A stretch of DNA of 46,110 nt. Source: Fibrella forsythiae (lineage in GTDB: Bacteria; Bacteroidota; Bacteroidia; Cytophagales; Spirosomataceae). Below the pieces are notes generated by a model. That model worked only from the letters and a program-made list of their open reading frames with translations. It was not told the origin of the DNA and did not search any database. Positions within the stretch are counted from its first letter, which is position 1; each line of letters starts with the position of its first letter. Where the stretch lies: positions 1 through 46,110 of the forward strand of contig NZ_JAFMYW010000014.1 of assembly GCF_017353175.1 (NCBI RefSeq), written 5' to 3'. Shown in pieces: positions 6,563 through 14,964 of this stretch. A program made the translations under genes and the position numbers.

Positions 6563-7117
6563 TTAGCGCGTGTGCCAGTTGGGCGGACTAAGCGGCAGGC
6601 GACGACCATCGAAGTTAACGGGCAAGGGGCCGTAGTTCTTAACTAGATAATCCAGAATCGGCTTTTCCGTGTCACCCAGGTCCCAGAGCTCCTGGGTACG
6701 CTGCATCCAGCGAATACGTTCTACCCACTTACCACGATCGAAGTGGCTTTGCAGAATCAGCTTGCTGCTGTGGCAGACGGTGCATTGGCCTTTCACCAGC
6801 ACCATGTTCTCGCCTAGGGCTAGCCCCGTTGCTTCATCGACCATCACCCCCTGCCCGTTGAGAGCCGTTGCATCTGTGGGGGCGGTTTCAGCAGCGGCTA
6901 CCGCAGCGGCCAGTTTAGCTTTCGCGGGCTTTTTGGCCGTCGTGGTTCGGCGGACCGGAGCCGCCGTGTGCGCTTTTGCCGGGATCTTCTTCGCCGGAAC
7001 CGGCTGTTGAGTTACCGGCTGCCGTGCCACCCACGCACACAGTAGCCACACGCACACACTAGCGATCAGCCAGCGGTACTTTGCCATACGCCGGAAATTC
7101 CCTGTTTCTTTTTCCAT
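6563..7117 (-). CDS. sorB: Monohaem cytochrome c subunit of sulfite dehydrogenase (SorB-like)
   Basis: A 184-residue protein with an N-terminal membrane anchor (YRWLIASVCVWLLCAWV, residues 14-30), a lysine/alanine/threonine-rich linker to residue 80, and a small c-type cytochrome domain. The haem site is CTVCH (Cys112, Cys115, His116); Met138 in RWMQRTQ is a possible axial ligand. It lies 28 bp after the molybdopterin sulfite dehydrogenase gene on the same strand, the arrangement of SorA-SorB, and probably accepts electrons from sulfite oxidation in the periplasm and passes them to a cytochrome c or oxidase. Met11 is an alternative start that would shorten the cytosolic tail. The linker is longer than in the classical soluble SorB. 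Confidence 0.82.
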   Translation of the reverse strand: MEKETGNFRRMAKYRWLIASVCVWLLCAWVARQPVTQQPVPAKKIPAKAHTAAPVRRTTTAKKPAKAKLAAAVAAAETAPTDATALNGQGVMVDEATGLALGENMVLVKGQCTVCHSSKLILQSHFDRGKWVERIRWMQRTQELWDLGDTEKPILDYLVKNYGPLPVNFDGRRLPLSPPNWHTR

Positions 7118-7145
7118 AGTCGTTTTCTATTTGTTCGTTTCCTCT

Positions 7146-8396
7146 TTACACCACTTTCACCGCTATCCGGTGGCAGGCATTGTTGATGTACCCTTCGGGG
7201 TTCCACTGCGGCATCACCATCGGCTGCGACACCCCCTTGTCATCAGTGGCCCGCGCCCAGACTTCGTAATAGCCCTGAATCGGGAAAGTCACCTCGGCAC
7301 TCCACTGCTGCCAGGCCAGCCGGTTCTTGGGGGCCTTTAAATCGGCTCTCTGCCAGGTTTCGCCGAAGTCAATCGAGACGTGCAATTCCTTCGCCACCCG
7401 GTCGCCCGCCCAGGCGTGGCCGCGCAAGGCGAGGGATTTACTCATCGGCGTTTCCAGTCCCGTTTGTGGAAAAGTGATCACCGACTTGACTGGCATCGAC
7501 TCGATAATTTTGAAATCGCTATCCGGCGGGTCGACGCCCGGCACCACCGGATGGATGGGTACGCGGTAGCTTTTCCCCGTCATCTTGGCACCGTCGTGGA
7601 CTTTATTGCGAATGGCAATCGTGTGCAGCCATTTGCCCGACACCGACGCGGGCCAGCCGCCAATCACCAGCCGCAGGGGGTAGCCGTGTACCAGCGGAAT
7701 GTCTTTACCGTTCATGGCCCAAGCCACCAGCGTTTCGTCTTCGAGGGCTTTGGCGATGGGAACGCCCCGCGAGATGACCGGCTGATTAGGATCACCACTC
7801 AGGTGCAGGTCCTGCCCGTAATAGCCAATATAAACGGCCGTGTCGGTGATGCCCACGTCGGCCAGAATATCTTTCAGCCGCACGCCCGTCCACTCAGCGC
7901 AGCTAACACCCCCTTCGGTCCACTGATTACCTGCCGTTTTAGGGAAATACCCCGCCCGTCCGTTGCCCCCGCACTCAACTACCAGTTGGTATGTATAGGG
8001 CTTGAACTTGGTTTTCAGGTCGGCCAGCGAGTAGGTTTTGGGTGCTTTCACCGATTCGCCGTTAATGGTCAGCTTCCAGTTGGCCAGGTCGATGCTAGCC
8101 GGAATTTGCCCATTGTTGCGAATAAACATCTTCTCAGCGGGCGTTACGTCGTCGTCCAGCAGATAGGCGGGCGTTTCGACGTTCCAGGGTTTGTCGTTGA
8201 GCACCACCAGATTTTTGTTTTTGGTGGCCATCGGGTTGGCGTCGTCCAGCCGAAAAGCCAGCGGTAGGTAGTGTTTGGGTAACCGGTCGGCAAAGGCGAT
8301 GGGGGTACCCAGCAGGCTTGTTAGGGTGGCCAGCGAGGATGTTTTTAGAAAGCCCCGCCGGTTGAAGAGTGATGAGTTAGATTGATTGGTTTTCAT
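7146..8396 (-). CDS. sorA: Periplasmic molybdopterin sulfite dehydrogenase (SorA/SoxC family)
   Basis: The 416-residue protein has a Tat signal (FNRRGFLKTS, Arg13-Arg14), as expected for a cofactor-loaded enzyme exported folded. The Mo-binding cysteine is Cys142 in VVECGGNGR. The oxidoreductase molybdopterin domain covers about residues 75-270 and the Mo-co dimerisation domain about 285-415 (WAGDRVAKELHVSIDFGETW). The reaction is sulfite plus water to sulfate with two electrons to cytochrome c, here presumably the adjacent SorB. Neighbouring exporter and regulator genes also point to sulfite handling. Two direct repeats 21 bp apart lie about 70-100 bp upstream. The family is certain; the natural substrate could be another sulfur oxyanion. 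Confidence 0.92.
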   Translation of the reverse strand: MKTNQSNSSLFNRRGFLKTSSLATLTSLLGTPIAFADRLPKHYLPLAFRLDDANPMATKNKNLVVLNDKPWNVETPAYLLDDDVTPAEKMFIRNNGQIPASIDLANWKLTINGESVKAPKTYSLADLKTKFKPYTYQLVVECGGNGRAGYFPKTAGNQWTEGGVSCAEWTGVRLKDILADVGITDTAVYIGYYGQDLHLSGDPNQPVISRGVPIAKALEDETLVAWAMNGKDIPLVHGYPLRLVIGGWPASVSGKWLHTIAIRNKVHDGAKMTGKSYRVPIHPVVPGVDPPDSDFKIIESMPVKSVITFPQTGLETPMSKSLALRGHAWAGDRVAKELHVSIDFGETWQRADLKAPKNRLAWQQWSAEVTFPIQGYYEVWARATDDKGVSQPMVMPQWNPEGYINNACHRIAVKVV

Positions 8397-8467
8397 ACGA
8401 ACAGAAGTAAAGGGATGATGTAATTTACGGGAGAAAGTGAAAGAGGATAGATAACAGAATGAACACG

Positions 8468-8498
8468 TCCTTCGTCTATTGTCTCGTTTCCTTCGTCT
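8468..8498. repeat. Direct repeat pair upstream of sorA
   Basis: TCCTTCGTCT occurs at 8468-8477 and 8489-8498, exactly 21 bp apart (two helical turns) and about 70-100 bp upstream of the sorA ATG. This spacing suits a dimeric activator such as a response or LysR regulator. Confidence 0.4.
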
Positions 8499-8503
8499 TT
8501 ATA

Positions 8504-9496
8504 CTAAAACGTCAGAATCGCCCAGAGGGAAGCAGCTGAGATGAACACCCAGAGAATCACACCTTGCGCCAGCGGCTGCCAGCCCACCGCTCGGATTACC
8601 TTGCCCGACAGCCCGGCCCCGATCAGAAACAGCGTCAGCGTCAAGCCAATATGCGCCAGCTTCACCAGTATATCGGCTGCGGGCTGAATAGCAGGTACGT
8701 AGGTGTGCACGATCATCGCCAGGATGAATAGGCCAATGAAATAGGGGATCGTAATGTTGCCCTTGCCGGTCTTGAACAGCGCCGTCGTACCCAGCGCGAC
8801 GGGGATAATCCAGAGCGCTCGCGCCAGCTTGACGGTGGTAGCGACCTGAAGCGCTTCCGGCCCAAATTTAGTCGCTGCGCCCACTACTGAACTGGTATCA
8901 TGAATGGCCAGCGCACACCACAGCCCGAACTGATTCTGGGTCAAGTGCAGCCATTGCCCGATGGCCGGGAAAACTAGTAGGGCCACTGAGTTAAGAATAA
9001 AAACGGTACCCAGCGCGACGGAAAGTTGCTTTTCCTCGGCCTTCATCACCGGCGACAGGGCCGCAATGGCACTGCCCCCACAGATGGCCGTACCGGCTGC
9101 AATCAGGTGGGCCGTTATCTTGTCGATTTTGAGCCATTTGCCCAGCAGAATCCCGACCGTCAGCGTACCAGCAATGGACGCGACTGTGAACAGCACCCCT
9201 TCTTTGCCAGCCTGTACCGCGCTGTGGACATTCATACCGAAGCCCAGCCCCACCACCGATGCCTGTAAGAGCCAGTGGGTGGCTTTATGATTCAGGTGCA
9301 GGTAGGGATGGCCGATGAACTGCGCGATAATCAGCCCCAGTAGTAGGGCCAGCGGGGGCGATATCAGGGGCATCAGGCAGAGGATAACGGCCCCGATAAA
9401 TACCAGTTGACGAATAGTAAAGCGGTAGTCGAGCAGGTGTTGCGCCCTTTGTTTCCAGGGCTGGGCGTCGGGGCGTTCGGCGATTGCGTTATTCAT
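8504..9496 (-). CDS. YeiH/UPF0324-family putative sulfur-oxyanion exporter
   Basis: The 330-residue inner-membrane protein has about ten hydrophobic segments and the family core AAGTAICGGSAIAALSPVM, followed by AIHDTSSVVGAA. This is the Cons_hypoth698 (YeiH) family, called putative sulfate exporters. The start MNNAIAERPDAQPWKQR fits the predicted transcript start near 9513; a longer reading to 9571 would begin upstream of the promoter. The LysR gene just upstream is the same pairing as yeiE-yeiH in enterobacteria. The neighbouring sulfite dehydrogenase suggests that it exports sulfite or sulfate, which is inference. Confidence 0.88.
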   Translation of the reverse strand: MNNAIAERPDAQPWKQRAQHLLDYRFTIRQLVFIGAVILCLMPLISPPLALLLGLIIAQFIGHPYLHLNHKATHWLLQASVVGLGFGMNVHSAVQAGKEGVLFTVASIAGTLTVGILLGKWLKIDKITAHLIAAGTAICGGSAIAALSPVMKAEEKQLSVALGTVFILNSVALLVFPAIGQWLHLTQNQFGLWCALAIHDTSSVVGAATKFGPEALQVATTVKLARALWIIPVALGTTALFKTGKGNITIPYFIGLFILAMIVHTYVPAIQPAADILVKLAHIGLTLTLFLIGAGLSGKVIRAVGWQPLAQGVILWVFISAASLWAILTF

Positions 9497-9519
9497 AGCT
9501 TGTCCTGATTTGTATGCAA

Positions 9520-9560
9520 CAAAGGTACTGCCTGCCCTTCGGCAGGACCAATCACGATTA
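9520..9560 (-). promoter_or_regulatory. Promoter of the YeiH-like gene with shared 16-bp element
   Basis: Minus-strand TTG (9551-9549), 21-bp spacer and TACCTTTG (9527-9520) form an exact promoter. The spacer contains a CCTGCC-CTTC-GGCAGG inverted repeat. The TTG lies inside GGACCAATCACGATTA (9545-9560, plus orientation), which recurs identically at the promoter at 11502-11542. Confidence 0.65.
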
Positions 9561-9571
9561 CTGATGCCCAA

Positions 9572-10468
9572 TTACCGGGGGTTATACTGTCGCCGGACAA
9601 AGCGCATGAATGTATCGGCCAGCCCCGCGCCTACCCCCTGTAACTTAATGGCATAGAAGTCGCGCTGAATGGCCAGGTCCATCACGTCGAGCACGCATAG
9701 CGTCCCGTTTTTTAGTTCATCCTGCACGGCGAAGATGGAGACGAACGCCAGGGCCAGCGAACTGCCCAAGTACGTCTTGATGCCTTCAGTACTACCCAGT
9801 TGCATGGCTGGGCGCAACTCCGCCAGGCGCAGACCCACCCCGCGCAGGGCGTGTTCGACGACTTCCAGCGAACCCGACCCCCGTTCGCGCAGCACCAATG
9901 GAATTGTTTTCAATTCGTCCAGTGGCAGTTCGTCTCGCCCGGCCAGGGGGTGGTCGGCGCGGCAAACCAGTACTAGTTCGTCTTGCACAAAGGGTGTGTA
10001 GCGGATGTCGCTGTGGTGGGTACGGCCTTCCACCAGGCCTAAGTCGATCTCATCATGGAGCAGCGCCTGTTCGATCTGCTCGGTGTTGCCACTGAGTAAG
10101 GACAGGGTGACGTCCGGGAACTGCTCCCCAAACCGGGCCAACACCGCCGGTATGACGTATTGGGCGATGGTGGAACTGGCCCCTAGTCGCAGCCGACCGC
10201 CGGGCTTCCCTTTCAATTCGTTCAAGTCAAACTCAAGCTGCCGGTAGACACCCATGACCGTTTCGGCATGACGCAACAGCACCTGGCCCGCCGGGGTGAG
10301 GCTGATCTGGTTGCCCCTCCGGTCAAACAGGGCCGTTCCCAGTTGACTTTCCAACTCCTGAACGTGTTTAGTGATAGCAGGCTGGGTCACAAACAGCTCG
10401 GCGGCGGCTTTGGTAAAGCTCAGACGCCGGGCCACGGTATAAAAAACAGTTAGCCGAAAATCGAACAT
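9572..10468 (-). CDS. LysR-family regulator, YeiE/CysB-like
   Basis: A 298-residue LysR transcriptional regulator. The winged HTH is at residues 1-60 (FTKAAAELFVTQPAITKHVQ), followed by the linker helix and a periplasmic-binding-like effector domain (LRLGASSTIAQYVIPAVLA and later GSGSLEVVEHALRG). It resembles CbbR, CysB and YeiE regulators, and lies directly upstream of the yeiH-like gene on the same strand. YeiE has been reported to respond to sulfite in enterobacteria. Together with sorAB this makes a sulfite-responsive regulator the best guess. It could bind the 16-bp element found at two nearby promoters. No promoter match is evident upstream of its own start. Confidence 0.88.
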   Translation of the reverse strand: MFDFRLTVFYTVARRLSFTKAAAELFVTQPAITKHVQELESQLGTALFDRRGNQISLTPAGQVLLRHAETVMGVYRQLEFDLNELKGKPGGRLRLGASSTIAQYVIPAVLARFGEQFPDVTLSLLSGNTEQIEQALLHDEIDLGLVEGRTHHSDIRYTPFVQDELVLVCRADHPLAGRDELPLDELKTIPLVLRERGSGSLEVVEHALRGVGLRLAELRPAMQLGSTEGIKTYLGSSLALAFVSIFAVQDELKNGTLCVLDVMDLAIQRDFYAIKLQGVGAGLADTFMRFVRRQYNPR

Positions 10469-10510
10469 GGCGTACGTGTATAAGATGGGATTAATCGCTT
10501 GAAGTACGAA

Positions 10511-10879
10511 CTAGTGGGCACTGCCAAACCAAAGCCTTGCGGCAATAAAGACCAGCAGCAGCGCGAAGCCTTTGGTCAGCAGGTTGACGGGGATCATCAT
10601 GGCGATTTTAGACCCAAAAAAGCCGCCAATCAGAAAGCCCACGGCAATCCAGCTAGCCGCGTGTAGATCGATGGCTCCCTAGCGGTAGTAGGCGTAGGCT
10701 GCCAGCAGGCCCACGGGAGGGATCAGGGTGGCCAGCGCCGTTCCCTGGGCGGTGGTCTGGGAGAAGCCAAACAGCAATACCAGCGCGGGTAAGATAATAA
10801 TGCCGCCTCCGATGCCGATCAGCCCGCTTAGTACGCCAGCTACCAGACCCAGCAGCAGTAGTAGCAGGATATGATTCAT
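10511..10879 (-). pseudogene. TauE/SafE sulfite exporter gene with in-frame amber stop
   Basis: The frame reads MNHILLLLLLGLVAGVLSGL, contains the family GIGGGIIILPALVLLFGF motif and AQGTALATL, then meets TAG at 10681-10679 after AAYAYYR. Past the stop the same frame continues without error: GAIDLHAASWIAVGFLIGGF, GSKIAMMIPVNLLTKGFALL and a natural stop at 10511. Replacing TAG by CAG (Gln) would restore a 122-residue protein of normal length for the short TauE/SafE form. So this is a single nonsense change, a sequencing error, or readthrough. Its ATG overlaps the previous gene's stop by four bases, so it was the second gene of an operon. Membrane protein for sulfite or organosulfonate export. 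Confidence 0.8.
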
Positions 10880-11466
10880 TCTGATTTAGGTTTTGCGTAG
10901 CGGATGGCATCGCGCTGAAGCCGGCGGGTCAATAGCCCCTGTACGAAGCCCAGTGCTACCAGAAATAGCCCGACGTACCGGAACGACGCGGGAAAACCCT
11001 CGGGACGCATGATGAGCAGAAACGAAAAGCCTCCGGCGATCAAGACGCAGATAAAATGAATAATCTCTACACCGTAATCTTTGTCTTCATTAGAGCGCGT
11101 GCCCAAAAAGTAGAAATTTGCTTCGATAGCCTGCAAGAAGGCGTATACGATCCCCCAGAAACCCAGCACGTTGGTAGTCGTTCCTAAGGGTTCGCTGATC
11201 ACCGCTAACAGAGCTATGCCGAAGCCGATGTCACGCAGGCTGGACAGGGTAAACCAGTCGGTGTCGGTCTGATTCCGCTTGCGGCGGTGTAGCCCCAGCG
11301 TCAGGGTAGCGACTCCGGCCAGCAGCAGTAATCCTCCTAGCAACCCCGTATGTAACGAAGACGGCTTGTCAGGATGAATCAACAAGATTATGCCCATCAG
11401 CAGATATGCGGCGTTGGGCAGATACATGAGCCACCAGGGGGCGGCGGGTTGGGGAGTCGGTGTCAT
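10876..11466 (-). CDS. DUF308/HdeD-like membrane protein, 196 aa
   Basis: An integral membrane protein with about six hydrophobic segments (for example YLPNAAYLLMGIILLI and LLGGLLLLAGVATLTLG). General layout resembles the DUF308/HdeD group, but I am not sure of the family. It starts MTPTPQPAAPWWLMYLP, 30 bp after a predicted transcription start. The downstream TauE/SafE gene overlaps it by four bases, so the two were coexpressed. Its promoter shares a 16-bp element with the YeiH-like gene, which ties it to the same sulfur stimulus. Biochemical role unknown. Confidence 0.7.
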   Translation of the reverse strand: MTPTPQPAAPWWLMYLPNAAYLLMGIILLIHPDKPSSLHTGLLGGLLLLAGVATLTLGLHRRKRNQTDTDWFTLSSLRDIGFGIALLAVISEPLGTTTNVLGFWGIVYAFLQAIEANFYFLGTRSNEDKDYGVEIIHFICVLIAGGFSFLLIMRPEGFPASFRYVGLFLVALGFVQGLLTRRLQRDAIRYAKPKSE

Positions 11467-11501
11467 AAGCCGTGTGGGCGAGTTGTCCAGTTTGGTTGTG
11501 A

Positions 11502-11542
11502 CAAAGATGATCCTGATTGCTCAACGGGACCAATCACGATTA
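11502..11542 (-). promoter_or_regulatory. Promoter of the DUF308-like/TauE operon with shared 16-bp element
   Basis: Minus-strand TTG (11533-11531), 21-bp spacer and CATCTTTG (11509-11502, one mismatch). The TTG is again embedded in GGACCAATCACGATTA (11527-11542), with the same geometry as at 9520-9560. Confidence 0.55.
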
Positions 11543-11554
11543 GTTTGGTAAGCT

Positions 11555-13276
11555 TTACTCAGGCAGGTATACACAGAAGGTAGCTCCCTGACCCGGCTCG
11601 CTGTTGGCCGTAATGCCGCCACCATGATTCTCGACTACCCGCTGACAGATCGCCAGCCCCACTCCGGTGCCTGGATACTGATTCTTGCCATACAGCCGCT
11701 GAAACACTTGAAAGATGCGACTCAGAAACTTCGTATCAAAGCCCACTCCGTTATCACTCACACTGATCTGGTGATAAAAAGGCACTTGACTTGTGAGCCT
11801 TATCTCATCAGGTAATTCGTCAAAGGAGCGGTGGAAGTACTGAATCTGAATCACTGGTGCGCGCTCAGGGACAACAAATTTCATGGCATTGGACAACAGA
11901 TTCTGAAACAACTGGCCTAGTTGCGACTCGTCGCCCTTGACGACAGGCAATGCGTCGATAGTAATTCGGGTCTTGGTGCGCTGGATGTCCCAATCCAAGG
12001 TCGAGAGCACCCCATCCATAACGGCCTCCAGCGACACCAGCCCGAAAGCTTGCTGGCGGGTAGCGATCCGCGAGTAGGTCAGCAGGTCTTTTATCAGCAG
12101 CGACATCCGCGCACCCGCTAACGTGATCCGTTCTAAGTGTAGCAGAACGGACGCGTCCGCCGAGTCGGTTAATTGCTCCGTAATCAACGTGCTGAACGCC
12201 TGAATCTTGCGGAGCGGTTCCTGCAAATCGTGGCTGGCGATATAGGCAAACTGCTGCAGGTTTTCGTTGGCGCGTATAAGGTCCTGCACAGAGGCTTCCA
12301 GCTCCGCCGTACGCGTTTGCACCTGCTGCTCCAGGCTGGCCGACAGATCGCGATACCGGGCTTCGCTTGCTTCGACTTGCTGGCGAGCCACGACGCGCTC
12401 GGTCACCTCTACACAGACCACCGTTACACCGCTGATCGTGCCGTCTAATTCCCGGTAAGGTTCGTACACAAAGTCAATGTAGGTGCGCTCCAGCCTGCCC
12501 CCCCGTTTGATGGTAACCGATAGTTCGTTGGCCACGAAGCGGTGCCCCTGGGTGTAGACATCCATCAGCAATTCTTCGAAGCCCTGATCCCGCGCTTCGG
12601 GCAAGGCGTCAAACAACGGCTTGTCCAGTACCTCAGCCAACTGACGTCCCCAGTAGGTCAGCACCTGGTCGTTGGCTTGTTCAATGATGAACTGGGGCCC
12701 ACGGAATAAGGCGGTGGCTACGGGTGACATGGCAATTGAGTGCCGAAAAGCCTGTTGATTGCGTTCAAAGGCCCGACTGCCCAGAACTGCCTGGGTTGTC
12801 TCGGTACAGGTCACCAGCACCCCGCCGATATGCCCCTGATCGTCGCAGGCCGCGCTATAGCTAAATGTCCAGTAGACATCTTCCAGCCGACCGTTACGGT
12901 AGATAGGAATTAGCTGATCCTCACTCCAAGTGGCTTTACCCCCACCCATGACCTGATCGATCAAAGGCTTAATCGTGGGCCACGTCTCCGGCCAACACGC
13001 CTCCCCCCGTTGCCCCAGGGCTGTTGGGTGCTTGCCTTGCTGGCCCAAGCTGGGACGATACGCGTCATTATAGAACTGGATCAGCTCAGGCCCCCACCAC
13101 AGAAACATGGGGAATCGGGAGCGTAGCACCAGGCCAACGGTTGTTCGTAAACTAAGTGGCCAGGAATCATAAGAACCAAGTGGTGTAGTCTCCCAGGCAA
13201 AGGCCCTGGTTAGTTCACCCATCTCACCGCCACCTTGCAGGAAATTGTAGCTGTCAGAAGAAGCGGTTAAGGGCAT
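11555..13276 (-). CDS. PAS-domain sensor histidine kinase, 573 aa
   Basis: A cytoplasmic kinase with no membrane segments. Residues about 10-165 and 175-295 are two PAS-like sensor domains (FPMFLWWGPELIQFYNDAYR; FRGPQFIIEQANDQVL). A coiled coil follows, then the DHp helix with the phospho-acceptor in FAYIASHDLQEPLRKI, N box LFQNLLSNAMKF, G1 DNGVGFD, and G2 GTGVGLAICQRV. It ends with FCVYLPE as usual for this Bacteroidota group. It should autophosphorylate and pass phosphate to a response regulator, but none is encoded nearby. The sensory signal is unknown. The next gene upstream is a second kinase of the same subgroup. Confidence 0.9.
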   Translation of the reverse strand: MPLTASSDSYNFLQGGGEMGELTRAFAWETTPLGSYDSWPLSLRTTVGLVLRSRFPMFLWWGPELIQFYNDAYRPSLGQQGKHPTALGQRGEACWPETWPTIKPLIDQVMGGGKATWSEDQLIPIYRNGRLEDVYWTFSYSAACDDQGHIGGVLVTCTETTQAVLGSRAFERNQQAFRHSIAMSPVATALFRGPQFIIEQANDQVLTYWGRQLAEVLDKPLFDALPEARDQGFEELLMDVYTQGHRFVANELSVTIKRGGRLERTYIDFVYEPYRELDGTISGVTVVCVEVTERVVARQQVEASEARYRDLSASLEQQVQTRTAELEASVQDLIRANENLQQFAYIASHDLQEPLRKIQAFSTLITEQLTDSADASVLLHLERITLAGARMSLLIKDLLTYSRIATRQQAFGLVSLEAVMDGVLSTLDWDIQRTKTRITIDALPVVKGDESQLGQLFQNLLSNAMKFVVPERAPVIQIQYFHRSFDELPDEIRLTSQVPFYHQISVSDNGVGFDTKFLSRIFQVFQRLYGKNQYPGTGVGLAICQRVVENHGGGITANSEPGQGATFCVYLPE

Positions 13277-13435
13277 GGGTGGGAGTTAATTAAGCTATAA
13301 GGTAACTGATTGTATACCAATTGAGTATTGAATAGCTTGTTAAAAAGTGCTTAAAGAGCTTATCAGGCTTGGTTAGAAGCAGCATGGGGGTTGAACTAAC
13401 AAACAGGTCAGGTAGCAGATCAACAGCCTTATGAT

Positions 13436-14545
13436 CTAGCTAAGGTAGGTCTTTTCTTTCGGCAGATAAACGCTAAAAATCGCCCCTTCACCGGGGCTGC
13501 TAGTCGCCGTGATAGGGCCACCGCAATTAGTAACCGCTTTCTCGCAAATAGCCAACCCAATACCCCTTCCCGAGTATTGCTCTTTACCATGCAAGCGCTG
13601 AAAGACCTGAAAAATCCGCTGAGCGTACTGAGGCTCAAAGCCAATGCCATTATCGACCACATCAATCCGGTAATACGAGCGGGCCTGCCGGGGCGGCCTC
13701 ACCTCAATGGGCAGATCAAATTGACTGATCTCGATCGCCTGAATCTGGATCATCGCGGTAACGTTAGGGCGACGGAATTTAATGGCATTGCTCAGCAGGT
13801 TCTGGAAGAGTTGACCTAGTTGACGCCCATCACCCCGCACGGTCGGTAACGGTTTGACCTTAACAGACGCCTCCGACTCACTAGTCAGCATCTCCAGGTC
13901 GGTAAGTACTACGTCGACGACCTCGTTCAAATCCGTTAACTGCTCCGCATCAGGTTGCGTAGCCAACCGGGAAAAATCCAACAGATCTTGAATTAGACTA
14001 GACATCCGAGTCGCTGCTGCCTGCATGCGCTGAATATAGTTGATTCCTTCTCCAAGCTGGGGGCCGTACTGAGCTTGGAACAAAGCACCGAAAGTTTGAA
14101 TCTTGCGCAGTGGCTCTTGCAGATCGTGACTGGCAATGTAGGCAAACTGGCGTAAATTCTCGTTGGACAGATTCAACAGGTGGTTAGCCTCATTTAGTTG
14201 TTCATTGGCTGAAGCCATTTCTTCGTAGCTAGCCAACAATTCTTCGTTACTAGCGGCTAATTCCTCATTGGCAGCGTCCAACTCTTCGGTCCGCTCCTGA
14301 ACCTGCTGTTCCAGCACTAGTTGCAATTCCTGTTGGGCAGTGATATCCTGAGCAGTCCCTTCAATTTTGAGCGGCATGCCAGCAGCATCGAAAAAGAACC
14401 TGGCCCAGCGCGTGAAGAATACGCTGGCGCCCAGTCTGACCATTGATGACCGAATGAACAACGTCACAACGCCCGTCAGGCTTGTACCAGCGAGGAAACT
14501 GCCCAGAAGTTGGGCCTTCCCCTGGGGACGGTAAAAACACGGCAC
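13436..14545 (-). CDS. Histidine kinase with degraded N-terminal PAS region
   Basis: The C-terminal 280 residues are an intact kinase: long coiled coil (AANEELAASNEELLASYEEM), DHp helix FAYIASHDLQEPLRKI, N box LFQNLLSNAIKF, G1 DNGIGFE, G2 GRGIGLAI, ending FSVYLPKEKTYLS. The N-terminus is only the tail of a PAS domain (RWARFFFDAAGMPLKIEG, then TAQDITAQQ); the 50 residues before it are unlike PAS sequence. In another frame the same DNA reads FPRWYKPDGRCDVVHSVING, so a frameshift or deletion has probably destroyed the sensor. A shortened protein from Met35 may still be made. It has the same domain order as the 573-residue kinase next to it and no response regulator nearby. Confidence 0.7.
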   Translation of the reverse strand: MPCFYRPQGKAQLLGSFLAGTSLTGVVTLFIRSSMVRLGASVFFTRWARFFFDAAGMPLKIEGTAQDITAQQELQLVLEQQVQERTEELDAANEELAASNEELLASYEEMASANEQLNEANHLLNLSNENLRQFAYIASHDLQEPLRKIQTFGALFQAQYGPQLGEGINYIQRMQAAATRMSSLIQDLLDFSRLATQPDAEQLTDLNEVVDVVLTDLEMLTSESEASVKVKPLPTVRGDGRQLGQLFQNLLSNAIKFRRPNVTAMIQIQAIEISQFDLPIEVRPPRQARSYYRIDVVDNGIGFEPQYAQRIFQVFQRLHGKEQYSGRGIGLAICEKAVTNCGGPITATSSPGEGAIFSVYLPKEKTYLS

Positions 14546-14674
14546 CGCTTCGCTTTACAGCAACTCAGGCGCGTTCTTCGGCAAGATATCCATCACTACC
14601 ACAAGAGTGCTTCAATTGGCGTAGGGCATCTACAGGGTAAGCAAGTTGCTGTCTCACCCCAATAGGATCAAAGA

Positions 14675-14960
14675 TTATTCAGCTGGATAGGCCACTGGAC
14701 AGTCAATGCCGGTTATACCTATAGACGCTGTTTTGACCGCTGTTGTCTGGTCGTCAGCAACCGAGGTGGTGAGAAACTGGCTTTTATAACCTACGTAGGA
14801 CAACCCGATTTTGCAGGACGAGGCAATTAGGCCTTCGAAGCGATGCTGATCCAAGGGTAAGATTGCCGTAACCATTAGCTGCACGGTGACTTCACGAATT
14901 AGCAAGTTGGTCGTCTGGTCGTAGACCGTGCCAACTAATGTGACCTGATGGGCATAGGTA
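14675..14960 (-). pseudogene. Fragment of a CarboxypepD_reg-like/TonB-receptor N-terminus
   Basis: The minus-strand frame reads AHQVTLVGTVYDQTTNL, LSYVGYKSQFLTTSVADDQT and a stop at 14675. This is the pattern of the carboxypeptidase-regulatory-like beta-sandwich that begins many TonB-linked receptors (TVYDxxTxxPIxGVTV ... LSYVGYKSQ). Key glycines are missing or changed, the usual ATG is absent, and no barrel follows. It is best read as a decayed remnant between the kinase and DUF4198 genes. Confidence 0.5.
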
Positions 14961-14964
14961 GGTG

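Noticed and set aside
7380-8267. 295-residue plus-strand frame over sorA
   Set aside because: Shadow of the sulfite dehydrogenase gene; rich in H, R and V typical of antisense frames.
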